Shown here piece by piece: positions 1 to 10,084 of a stretch of DNA of 64,000 bases. Numbering within the stretch: position 1 is the stretch's first letter; each line of letters opens with the position of its first letter. The notes under the pieces are model-generated. The model was given only the letters and a program-made list of their open reading frames with translations, was not told the DNA's origin and did no database searches. The translations under genes were made by a program, and so were the position numbers. This DNA is from Gloeopeniophorella convolvens. Lineage: Eukaryota; Basidiomycota; Agaricomycetes; Russulales. The stretch is taken from assembly GCA_022496205.1 (NCBI GenBank), contig WTXD01000002.1, positions 1,240,001-1,304,000 on the forward strand. The letters run 5' to 3'.

Positions 1-1263
1 GTCACACAAATGCAGCATACCTCCCACTTCACTCACCAAGGGTGCCCTCCTTGGCTTCGAAGGTTCTCCGGTGCATGATCTGTTCTGTATACCACTGCTG
101 ATCATAAATTTCATTGACGATGTGATCAATGGATGGCCTTTTCTCGGGGTTGGGTATCTGCGATGGGTCTCCCTCACGATTGGTAGAAGCATTTAGGGGT
201 ATATGGTCCCGCGCCGCCACCTTAAGGAGGGCTGCAGGGTCTTCAGCATCAGAGAAAGCCTCCAGAAGACTACGTGCACCGTGAGCTGGTACACCTCTCG
301 GCACTTGCGGAAACTCGTACTCATCGACGGCTGCAATGAAGAGCGCATTCCGTTTCTCGATCAGTTTCTTGACGGAAACAGGATCGAGCGATTCAGGAAC
401 AAATGGGGAACTATATCATTTATGAGGTCAAAAAAATTTTAACCCGAGGCTGAGTACTCGCTTGTCGTTCGGATTGCGCTTCTTGCGCACCATGCTATCA
501 TCCATCTCAAGAGTGAGTACGTGATCGCCGTTGTCACTGGATCTTGAGCGCAGTGTCTCTACGTAGTCCGAATAAACGTCTTGCTTAGGATCCAGGTTCT
601 GAGTAGAGACGTTGAGCTTCAGGTGGTTGGCAGGTGTATACGCGAACGTCATGATGTCAGGTAGGAGGGCCCTGTAAAGACCATGAACACGAGCCGAACA
701 TGATGCGGGATATGACCAATACTTGATCTCTGCGACCTTCTCCAGTTCGAGTGGTCTGGAGACTGAGGTATGAGGAATGTCCGACTCAGGTCAGAGCAAA
801 TACTAGCCGGTGGAGGAGACCCTCGATGGAAGCACAGAGCGACTGGAAAGAGGTAGCGAACTGGTTCCTGGAAGTACAAAAGGCCAAAACGGTATTCAGG
901 GCCTGGGATTTGTGCTGTCAACCTTAGTGCAACAGTATCGAACGTATAGTGGACCTTGAATATCTAGCGTTTGCAGTAAGAATCCTTTGACGGTGTCATT
1001 TAAAGTCATCGGCGAACCGCACCTTGAATAACTAGCAGCACCCTATCGTTCAAACAGTCACATCTTTATTTGGAGATGCTCACCTCTTTGAAGTAATCGG
1101 GCCATAGAGGCTCTGGCAGAGCATTGGCTTCCCTCGCGGCTGTTGGAGAATTCTTGCCCTTCCTTGCTCTCTTCGTCACTTTGCTAGAGTCCACAACGGT
1201 CGATACTTCAACTCCCTTGCGCTTTCTAGAAGACAAATCACTAGGGCCAGCAATTCCCTGCAT
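1..1263 (-). CDS. hrq1: Hrq1-type ATP-dependent DNA helicase, N-terminal part (runs off left edge)
   Basis: Minus-strand gene starting at the ATG at 1261-1263 and leaving the window through an intron whose donor lies at about 34. Only the region before the helicase core is present. Spliced, it reads a basic N-terminus (KRKGVEV, TKRARKGK), then LPEPLWPDYFKE, ALNTVLAFCTSRNQFATSF, SIEGLL, RPLELEKVAEIKALLPDIM, and further down IYDQQWYTEQIMHRR. This order matches what I recall of the accessory domain ahead of the DEAD/DEAH core in fungal and plant Hrq1, a RecQ4-like 3'-5' helicase of DNA crosslink repair; no helicase motif itself is visible. Splicing is odd: two 9-nt exons (1023-1031, 955-963), a 33-nt intron (411-443) and a possible GC-AG intron (756-807). 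The gene faces away from the small ORF at 1612. Confidence 0.6.
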
Positions 1264-1611
1264 GATGTTGAGATGGTGTTGCTTGCTGAGTTCAATGCGC
1301 GGTGTTCATGTAGTGATGGCCACAAGAGGACAAGACCGTGACATCACCGTTCTGAGGACGCGCGAGACAAGTTCGCGAGACCTTCGCGAGGCGCGTCGAT
1401 CGCGTCGCGTGTCACATATACTAAGTACATGTCACGCGCTGGTCACGTTCACTGCGCGCATCGGGGTCCAGCTGTCCAACACCCACCACCCGCTCACTGC
1501 CTCGGACAAACTGTGCAGCTATATATACTGGCCCCGCGGAGCTGACTGAGTACAGGTGCGCCCCCACGGGATGTATCGTGACTTTCCCCTGACCCCCTAC
1601 AATGACCAGAA
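1264..1611. promoter_or_regulatory. Divergent intergenic region between hrq1 and the small ORF
   Basis: This 348-bp gap separates two divergent starts. A TATATATA run at 1520-1527 is the only clear core-promoter-like element and lies 85 bp before the ATG at 1612. No gene is seen. Confidence 0.4.
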
Positions 1612-1887
1612 ATGCGCCCTTCACTACCGCGTCTCGTTCGTGTGGTCCCCCGCTCCACCTTCACAGCCCCAGAACGCGGACTTCCGTCACCAAAGATCTA
1701 CGGGGAGCTACCAAGAGAGGTTAGGAAACCCCCAACTCTTATAGAAGCGCTCCTGAAGCAAAAGGAGGCTGCTGGGGCCAGTTACCCTTCCAACATTCGC
1801 ATAGAACCAGTCGTGTCGAAGAAGACGTTTTCAGGCGTGAAGCGTGAATTGGTTCCATCCGTGAAGGCAATTCTGAAAGAGCAGTGA
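1612..1887 (+). CDS. Small hypothetical protein with mitochondrial presequence-like N-terminus
   Basis: A 91-residue intronless ORF. The N-terminus (MRPSLPRLVRVVPRSTFTAP) carries Arg, Ser and Pro with no acidic residue, as in a mitochondrial targeting peptide. The rest is basic, with a predicted helix around LIEALLKQKEAAGASYPS and a C-terminal VKAILKEQ. I do not recognise the family; a small mitochondrial or mitoribosomal protein is possible but unproven. ATGs in other frames lie just upstream (1571 and 1601), so the start and even the frame are uncertain. It is divergent from hrq1, with a TATA-like run 85 bp before the ATG. Confidence 0.4.
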   Translation: MRPSLPRLVRVVPRSTFTAPERGLPSPKIYGELPREVRKPPTLIEALLKQKEAAGASYPSNIRIEPVVSKKTFSGVKRELVPSVKAILKEQ

Positions 1888-2504
1888 TGGTTTCATGTCA
1901 GCAGAGCGTTTAACGTAGAGAGCTCAGTGCAGGCAGTTACGTCCATCCTCTTCGACTTCTTGGGTCTACTTTACACTCGATTTTCGTGCCCACGCGGCCA
2001 TACAGTATACTTCATACCAGTATCAGCATCGATGTGCACATCTCTCTACACATGTGCCACATGTCAAAACCGTCATTCAACACTGATTCAAGCCCAAGAT
2101 CTGAGCACCCCCTTCTCCCTCCACCACCTTCCAAGCCTGCTGCCTAATGCGCAACTTTGCTGCTGCTGTGTTCCCTTCACCTCTAATCACATCCCATCAT
2201 GTCATGTCATCTCGACTGCTATCGTGTCGCTGCGTCTCTGTGTGCCAGTCCAAATTGAACATCTGAAGTTACACCAGGACCATCTCGCACGCGCGGGGTG
2301 CCGCGCTCGTTACTGTGCTCGGCGTGTTACTGTCGTCCCTGCGCGCACAACTACGGCGCGGCGCGTGTGCAGACACCGCTGTCGGGCGGAGCGTTCCGGT
2401 GTACACAACATACAGCCTGACACCGCGGTGCGTGACGGCGACGGCCCAGCCACGCTTGACAGTGTCCCGCTCGGCGTGCGTGGCGCCGCGCGACTTGCCG
2501 CCTC

Positions 2505-2528
2505 AAGGTCAAGGTCAAGGTCAAGGTC
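2505..2528 (+). repeat. AAGGTC hexamer repeated four times
   Basis: Four perfect head-to-tail AAGGTC copies (2505-2510, 2511-2516, 2517-2522, 2523-2528) in non-coding DNA. Probably a short tandem repeat; a binding-site role is only a guess. Confidence 0.9.
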
Positions 2529-2964
2529 TCAGTTGGTGGTTAGCAAGTGGTTAGGCGTGACTACACGGAGCGAGAGCTGAGGCCGGTATTTCAATGATAC
2601 GGGGGCGACTGCGGCAAAAGTCTTGTCGCGTAGAGAAATCGGTTTTATGTAGAGTACATGTCAATCCATCAGTGGTGATAAGTAAACATCCAGGCTGCCA
2701 TTCTCATCCCTGCCAGTGCACCCACTCTTTCCACGCACTCGCGTCCCCAGCAACTCGGTTGGTCTTTCTCGGTCCAGTGTCTATCAAGCTCCGGCAACAC
2801 TTGCCTGGCCGAATATTACGTTTGAGATCAACGCATTCGGCCATGCCGCTGCCCCTTGCCTCCCTGCCGCCGTTCAGCGTTAACCGTTAAACATTCACCA
2901 CCCACGGGCCATAAAGTGGACCTCACTTTGTACCATCCCAAAGGACCCCTTGGATTGCACTGTC

Positions 2965-2970
2965 TATAAA
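2965..2970 (+). promoter_or_regulatory. TATA box of the membrane-protein gene
   Basis: TATAAA lies 68 bp upstream of the ATG at 3038, a plausible spacing for a TATA element followed by a short 5' leader. Confidence 0.5.
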
Positions 2971-3037
2971 CTTGCGAGACCCGAGCTGGTTGACTCGTAA
3001 ACGGGATGTCGGTCTTCATACGCAGTGCGTCGAGCGT

Positions 3038-4084
3038 ATGGCTTTGCATACACAAGGACATATATCTGACCACTTGACTTCAGAAATTCTACCTTTCGTC
3101 CTGTTCGCCTCGTTGTCCTATGGGGGAAATCATTTTCTATTGGGCCACCTCATCAAGTCTGGGGGAGCTGCTGCCATTGAAGGACAGTGCCCACCCAACT
3201 CTGGGACATACAACGTGCGCTATACTGGAGTGGGCGTCGTCGACACGATCCTCTGCATCCCAGTTACCTTCTTTCAAGCGAACTATGACCCGGACACCCT
3301 CCCTTTCTCCACCGACTTCGGTGCGTCATGGACCTCTCTCATCGCACTCAGCTTCGTCGAGGCAGCTCGACAGGGGCGTTCCATCTTCCTCGCGTTCCCC
3401 GCAGTCATAGGCCTGTTATGCCAACTTCAAGGCGCAGGCGTCATCTTCCCTCTCTTCTGGATTCTATTAATCCTCTCCGGGCATGCCCGCCTGTCCAAGT
3501 CGGCAGCGAGGATCGACCAGGCCAACGCCGAAGCCCAGCTCTTTGCGCTGTTTATCGGCTTCCTCGTGCCATCGGCCACCTTGATTGCCATGCAAGACCC
3601 GGGCGTGACGGCCCTCTGGCAATTCTTTCCCCTTCTAATGTCGGTCGCCCGCTCCGGGCACCTCTTCTTTCGCCCATCGTTACGATATGCTACGTCGGGC
3701 TACCGCACGGTGCAGGCTACATTCGTCTTCACGTTCCTGCTCTCAGCGATATCCCACACTGCGGTCTTCTGGCCCGCGAGGCATGACGTCGCGCAACTCA
3801 AGTACCTCTACGTCCCACCCATCGCCGCCCCCGACCCCGCAAAGACGAGCCTCCATCTGGCCACGCACATTTTCTTGAAGTGGGATGCCATATTCACATT
3901 GGGTTCCGGCTTGATTGGCACGCTTTGGTTTGCCCAAGACGCGCAGCAAGCCGTAGCCATCGCCCTGTGGAACGTAATTGCCACAGCTCTCGCAGGCCCC
4001 GGAGCTGCCATCTCTGGCGTGCTTCTCTGGCGGGAAAGCAAGCTCAATGGGGCAAGTGAAGATGTCTCCAAGAAGACACGTTGA
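3038..4084 (+). CDS. Multi-pass integral membrane protein of an uncharacterised fungal family
   Basis: A single uninterrupted 348-residue ORF, unusual here because almost all neighbours have introns. I start at the ATG at 3038 because the upstream in-frame codons contain no ATG and a TATA box sits 68 bp before it. About eight hydrophobic segments are visible, among them EILPFVLFASLSYG, GVVDTILCIPVTFF, SIFLAFPAVIGLLCQL, VIFPLFWILLIL, LFALFIGFLVPSATL, ATFVFTFLLSAISHTAVFW and VAIALWNVIATALAGPGA. The N-terminal YNVRYTGVG plus VVDTILCIPVTFF layout reminds me of fungal membrane proteins that include the MacJ/AscI-type terpene cyclases. That resemblance is from memory and weak; I see no partner biosynthetic genes (no prenyltransferase, polyketide synthase or P450) nearby. 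Confidence 0.7.
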   Translation: MALHTQGHISDHLTSEILPFVLFASLSYGGNHFLLGHLIKSGGAAAIEGQCPPNSGTYNVRYTGVGVVDTILCIPVTFFQANYDPDTLPFSTDFGASWTSLIALSFVEAARQGRSIFLAFPAVIGLLCQLQGAGVIFPLFWILLILSGHARLSKSAARIDQANAEAQLFALFIGFLVPSATLIAMQDPGVTALWQFFPLLMSVARSGHLFFRPSLRYATSGYRTVQATFVFTFLLSAISHTAVFWPARHDVAQLKYLYVPPIAAPDPAKTSLHLATHIFLKWDAIFTLGSGLIGTLWFAQDAQQAVAIALWNVIATALAGPGAAISGVLLWRESKLNGASEDVSKKTR

Positions 4085-4218
4085 TGTAGACATGATCCAC
4101 TCAAATAGCACACAGGAGCAGTAGAGTCGACTGACTGCAGACTATCTGCAGTGATAGCACTATCATATACAAAAGGTGAATATAGCGAAGGTGTGGGGAG
4201 AGTATCACAGCAGCGTTC

Positions 4219-7200
4219 TCAGCGGCGCTTGCCTTTGCCGTTGGCTGCAGGCTTCGCTTTCGACTTGGCGGGAGCCTTTTTCTTAGGGCGGTCAGAATCA
4301 TCCGACTCGTCGCCCTTACCACCACCTTCCACTCGCTTCTTGTCCGCTGCGGAGGGGAGTCAGGCTTGCATTCATTACAGGAAGCCAATGCGCTTACATT
4401 TGGCAGCCTTCCGCTCGAGCTCGTCCCAATCTTCGCCTTGGCAGATTGAGATACGGTCAGTGACAAGATGCACTGTGTGAGAAAGGCCGCTCACCATCGC
4501 TTTCGTCGTCGAAGTCAGAGCCGCTGCCCTCGTCATCGCTAGCGTTGGAACCATCGAAGTCGCTGCCACCGGCGTCCGAGCTCGCTTCGCTCGAAGATAC
4601 AGCAGACTCCGCCTCAAACTCAGACTCGGTCTCGGACTCATCATCTTGCTCGCTCTGTGGGATGTTCAGGAGAAAATGCGAGAGCAGATTGGAGGATGTC
4701 TTCACCTCTTCACCACCAGTACCACCCAAGAATGTCCAACCACCCTCACGGAAAAAGTCATACGGGCTGTCGTTGATGGTCTTCATGATGGGACCCCAGT
4801 TCAAGTTGACCGGTCCTTCAGCGATTGGGATGTCCACGGAGCTAATGGCAATTAACGACAACTTTAGTGTGAAGATGTGCGGACGCACTCAAGCCAGTTT
4901 TTGACGTCGTCAAGTTGGGCGCTCGGGATGGAGTTGATATGGAGAGGAGCCTTCGTGAAGTCCTTGAAAACGAAGACGACATCGAATTGCTTCAGACCGA
5001 ACTGCACGCGTTCTAGGGATGCAATCTCGATGTCTGCCAGTGTCACCACCAAGAATGGTGGATCAGATAGATGAATAAGGGATTCCGTCGTGGGCTGGAG
5101 GCGAACGTTGGTCCGGAAAGGAACCCCCTCGAATGACAGCTCCCGGAAGGGGATATCGACTTCAAGAGAATCGCCGGTCTACATGATCGCGATTTAGACA
5201 GGGTCGAGAGACCTCAAGTAACTACGCACCGAGTTTACTGCCGCTTCGGCAATCTTCTCAGCGAAGGCTTTGAACTCCTTGTTCAGGAGCTGACGTCGCT
5301 TTCGCTCTTGTTGTTCCATTTCAATTTCGTCTTCGTCACCGTACCGGTACTTGCGTTTGCGGTTACCGGTTTCGTCGAATTGGACGTCAGATGCCTCCCG
5401 GAAGAATTGTACATCCTGCGAGTTGTCAACGATCAAACGATAATGAAGGACTGAAGAGATGTACGTAGGTCTTTTTCTTGCCAATCATGATCGGTGCCTT
5501 CAAGTGCATATGCAAAATCACGAGAAGTTCATGATCACAGGGTTGGAAAAATAGATGTTTGACATTACTGAACAGAATGTCTTTGCGTAAAGAATCAACA
5601 CCTGTTGGATATTAGGCGCAGTAGATTGGACACACCAATCTTCTGCGTTCCGAGGGGAGATTGGTATCGCAGACCATTCTGGTGGACCTCAACTTCTCCA
5701 GGCAGGCGCTTGCCGTCAGGAGCAGGTCGCACAAAGACTTCAGGGAGCTTGTGAGGCCTGCGACCTTTCATCTCCACGAGAACGTCCTGTTCGATAACAT
5801 CTGCGAGCTCCTTTTTCTGTTGCTCGCGTTTGTTGACTTCCTTCTTCAAATCGGTGATCTGCTTGCTGACGGTGTCGAACCGGTGACCATCAGTAGACCG
5901 GTAGGTGATAGAACGGACGAAGGTCGCATCAGGATCTTCAAAAGGCTAGAGTGGGTCAGCAGCGGCTTCCGATAGGACATGTCGGCGACGAACTGTGTCT
6001 TCTTTCTTACCGGCCAATTGACCGGGTGTCTGGAAGTTGACACGAAGATAGGTGAAATCGCCTTCGTCATTCTTGCTAACGTTCTTGATCGTGTTGATGT
6101 GGAAGGGGACTGCAAACCCGTGAATGGGCAATAAGACGGTTTGGGCTTTGCGGTCCACATAAATCTGATAAAAGTGAACATCGAGAGCTGGCCGGGGGAA
6201 GACGACCCAAGCTCACTCGAAGTGACTCCACTTCTTTCGGCAAACCTGCCTCGCCCTTGTAACTCTGGAATTTCTTCCAGGTCTTGCCTTCTTTCCCGTT
6301 CGCACCGTCGCCTTCCTCAGAGAACCTGGTCACACCCTGTTCCTGTAACTGGTGGTGGAGCTCCCTTTGGTGCTCTGCGATCTTCGCGCTGGTGGACTGC
6401 GCGACCTCTTCCTGTGCTGCGCCCCGGGTCTTGTTTCGGAGCACTTTCCCGCCGGCCGTCTTGTTCTTCATTGGTGAGGCATTGCCATTGGCTTTGGCTG
6501 GAGGCTTCTTGACAGGTTTTTCTTCCTCCGATTCTTCGCGGGTGAGGTAGAAAAGTGTATCCTTTGTAGATTTGACGCCATCCGTCATGCAGATACCCTT
6601 GTCTTGACCGATCTTCACGGTGTCGTTGATCTGCAAGGCAAACCTGCGGGAGGCATTTAGTCACCCAGTATAAGCGCAGTTCAAGTACAATACTTTTTGT
6701 GTTCCTGGTCCTCAAGGTCTTGAAACCCCAAGGACAAACAGAAGACCATGTTGGCCTTCAGCTGGCGGCCATTCTTAGGAGAGAGGAGATATGTGGAGTC
6801 GCGGAATTCCATGCCCGTCTTGTGTTATGCGTTAGAGGCGGCCGACTCTTCAAAGTCAATGAACTTACACCAAACCCGATGTTCTTCACGAAGTTTTTCT
6901 CGAGGTCCGGCTTGTGCTTCTTGACGTAGGACAAGGCGTATTGGTACAGATCTCTTGCCACGACACCGTCCTTCATTCTCTGCAAAACTTCCGTTTGCAG
7001 GTTGATGAGCAAGTTGTAGACAGATTCTTGTTCCTTGGCAAGCGTGAGCCTAGAAGATAGGGTTGAGTATATTCTAGCCTACCTTATCGGGGTCTACGAT
7101 GAAGGTCCGGCCAAGGTTGGCTGAGTAGCCCTTGTAGCGCATTCCGAGAGATACGAGGAAAACGCCCTTGTGAGACATATCATCCGGGCTCGACTCGGCT

Positions 7201-8288
7201 GTAGGTTTGAGATCATAACCGTCTCCGGAAGAACGAGACTGGATGATGGGGGAATAACAAAACTCAGTTGACAGCCAATCGACCTGTCAAGGATATGTTC
7301 AGTACTGGGCAGGAATGGTCAAAGCGACTCACATCATTGATTCCCCGCCCCTTACCCCACACCTTCATGTCCGGGCCCTTGGCAGTCTCTCCCTCGCCAG
7401 AGCCAAGCCGGGCCTCAATTTGGGTGGCGAACTGCTCGTGGGAGATCTTCGTCTCTCTATCGAGAATAGTCTCCAGCTTAAGGGCCACATAATGCGTCAA
7501 CAGCGTGACCGTCAAGTTCGACGCAGTCCTTGTCGCTTTCTACGCCGCAGGTTCAATCTTCCCGTCAATGGCGAATAAACTCGGCGACATACTAGTTCGT
7601 CGTCATCCTTGACTGCCATGAAAGTGGAAACAGATGGCGCAACATCCACCATCTCAGGTTTCTTCTCCGAGGCAGCTAGGGCGGTGCTCCACTCATCAAT
7701 GAGCTTGCCCGAATTGGTCTCTTTGAGTAGGCTGCCCACGCGATTGCTGGAGGTAAACACGCCCAGGAACCGAGGAAGAGCGTCTGTTGGGGGCTCCTTG
7801 GACTTCGCCAGAGTGAAAATTTCCACGGGAACGACAGTCTTGTGTTTCTGTAGCTGCTCGAGGATCTTCCCTGCAGGCGGTTTCAGGAGAACAGCGTGCG
7901 ATCACAGCATGAGCCCCGCACCTTTGGTCGCGGAACATAGTATAGATATTTTGTCCTTTTGGAACAGGATGAACGTGGAAGGAAACTCGTATCCCAGAAG
8001 CCATGTCTACGACATGGACAGGTCAAGAGGTGTGTACGGGGCGCCAAGGTTGACGGAAGCACCTGAAAAGCTGTCCCTTTCCTGATTGGCTCGTCCTCTC
8101 CAGCAGCAAGGAAGATGGCGTCGACGTCCGCTATCGCACCGTAGTCGTCGTTCTTGCCAGCTTTCTAATGGCCGCTCGTCATCTCCTACGAGGGGGAGTA
8201 GATGAATCATGGGATGACGCACCAGCCAGGCGTCGTAGATGACCTTGAGGCGTGAGTTGACAAGCTCCTTGTTTAGTTGTACCGCCAT
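4219..8288 (-). CDS. spt16: FACT histone chaperone subunit Spt16
   Basis: Large multi-intron gene. It starts [20 protein letters not shown] at 8288 and ends in a basic tail, NGKGKRR-stop, at 4219. Recognisable Spt16 stretches in order: [16 protein letters not shown] and the aminopeptidase-P-like (M24 fold, non-catalytic) N-terminal domain with [15 protein letters not shown] and FVKNIGFG; the linker with [17 protein letters not shown]; the middle and Rtt106/PH-like domains; and a long acidic tail ([19 protein letters not shown]) typical of the histone-binding C-terminus. Spt16 pairs with Pob3 to dismantle and rebuild nucleosomes during transcription and replication. Exons are separated by short introns, for example one after DAWL near 8221. 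No frameshift was noticed. Confidence 0.95.
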
Positions 8289-8400
8289 GAAGATGAACGG
8301 ACAGAGGCGGAGAGGTCGAAGGGTTGAATGAGCGTGGCGCGGCGCGTCGGTGGCAAATCTGAGCGCGTCTCTCGTGTTATTATGTAAGAAGACATAGCAT

Positions 8401-9521
8401 CTAATTCTTCAGATCTACGATCACCGCATGTCCGTCCCATGCAACAGCCGCATTCACAGAGACCTGCTTTGTCTCCTTGTCGATTACCGCTCCATGAGCC
8501 TCATGTATGTGCCCAAATACATGGAGCCTGCATTGTTCCAGCTCTTTCAGTGTCGCGGTCAATATCTTGCACCCTGCATGCGTCCCTCTTCGGGCCAGGT
8601 CCAGGATCCCATGTGCGGGCGTATGAGTCAACAAGATCTCAGTATCCCGCGGTATGCGACTGTATATAGCTTACAATGCTGTCAACAAACATGAGAAATG
8701 TGACGCGGGAAGAGAACCTCACTTTCTGCCTCTGCGCTCGTTTGATACTGGAAGGATCCTGGTGCATATCGCGGGGCAGCCTGTAACGAGGTCAAACACA
8801 CGCATCCGTGATAGACGGAGAAAACGAGCGCACAGGAGAGCCATAGACCTTCCACGTCCTTCCATTTGTTTCTAGTTGCATTGACTCGTGCCGCAGATAA
8901 TGCAGCCCTGACTTGCGCGCTTCCTGACTCTTCATCATTGCCTGTGCGGCTGCTACATCCTGCCCTCGATCAGGTCAAAGCAGCTTCGCAAGGGTGGACG
9001 TAGGGACTCACGGCTCTGGAGACGTCGTTATAATTCAATCCCTTCACATTCGCCATATCCTCGTCAAGGCACAACTATTATGGTGCGCTAGAGTCAGTAA
9101 GGAATACGAGTCACTGGATGCAACATCCCACGTCATGGTTTCCAGCCACAACACTACAGTCATACAGTCAGACATGATTGCCGCTGATTGAAGGTTGGGA
9201 ATGGGAATCTTACATCTTAGTTGGGTGAGGGAGTGACACTAGCCAGTCCACTGTGACCTCCAGCTGCTTCACCGTACCCCAACTACAGAGATCACCCGAG
9301 TGGATCAAGACATCCCCAGCGGGGACAGGAAATGTGCGTGAATGAGTGTCTGATACACATACGAACCGCGTCCAGCCTTTCCCAGGGTGCGGAGGCACTT
9401 TGTCGCCATAATCGTCATACACAACGGCGGATGAGGAAGAGAGACCGTTGCTCCACGAGAAGCCCATAGGGTGCGAGGTCGGATTGAAGGTGGGTGAAAG
9501 GGAACTGGAAGCCGTCGACAT
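8401..9521 (-). CDS. Calcineurin-like metallophosphoesterase, MPPED type
   Basis: Start at ATG 9519-9521, stop at 8401. The dinuclear-metal phosphoesterase motifs appear in order: VCVSDTHSRT (DxH), VLIHSGDL (GD), VAGNHD (near 9130-9150), LLTHTPAHG and VFGHIHEAHG (GHxH). The combination SDTHSRT, PAGDVLIHSGDL and GHIHEAHG is typical of the MPPED1/2-like class rather than of PP2B phosphatases or nucleotidases. These enzymes hydrolyse phosphodiesters or phosphomonoesters with two metals; the natural substrate is unknown. No signal peptide is apparent, so it is probably cytosolic. It sits between Spt16 and the acid phosphatase on the same strand with its own 563-bp upstream gap. Confidence 0.85.
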
Positions 9522-10084
9522 GAGGACTGTAAGCTGTTATACAGGAGGTGCACAGCCTACGCCCAAGCTCGACAATGGGCGATTCGATTGGCAGTCAGAC
9601 AACTGCTGTGCCCGAGAACACTTCCGGAAACGTCTTGATAGCCGGGAGCGAGGACTCAGGACAGCAGTCAACGTGGTAATGGCGCCGTTAGGTCGTGTCG
9701 CTGCACTGTGACATTGGATGGATTCCGATTTGTCGGTGCGCATGTACTGCTGTAATTCGTCCGGAAGTGGCAGCTCGCGGAAAACACAGGATCGTCAAGC
9801 ACCACCACGCGTATGGCTGGCTCTGTTAGCTTCCTGTGGATGACATAAGCAAGTTCTCGTGAGCTGGACGAGTGGGCTGCGCTTGGGTTGCGCTGCCACT
9901 TGTAGAGTACAGTACATGGGCTCATCGGATGCCGAATAATGGACCCTCAAAGCTTGCGGAAAACAGACCTTCATTGAAAATGACTCGACAGCAGGAACGA
10001 AAGCGATGAATAAAGTAATCTACTACGACATGTGTCCCGACAAGACCTGGCGATGAATGGCATTTGTCCAGCGCGCAGGGCCTA
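9522..10084. other. Intergenic region, phosphoesterase promoter and acid phosphatase 3' end
   Basis: This 563-bp gap holds the upstream region of the metallophosphoesterase and the 3' flank of the acid phosphatase. I see no coding region, clear TATA box or repeat. Confidence 0.4.

Larger units (their letters stand above)
1888..3037. other. 1.15-kb gene-free stretch
   Basis: No convincing coding region. A long reading frame at 1927-2580 opens without ATG, is Cys/Arg/Ser-rich and shows no domain, so I regard it as chance. The stretch contains a GC-rich block (about 2290-2500), the AAGGTC tandem repeat at 2505-2528, and near its right end the promoter of the membrane protein, with TATAAA at 2965-2970. 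Confidence 0.5.

Noticed and set aside
1927..2580. 217-codon open frame on the plus strand
   Set aside because: It opens at GTG without an early ATG, is rich in Cys, Arg and Ser, covers the AAGGTC repeat and shows no domain.
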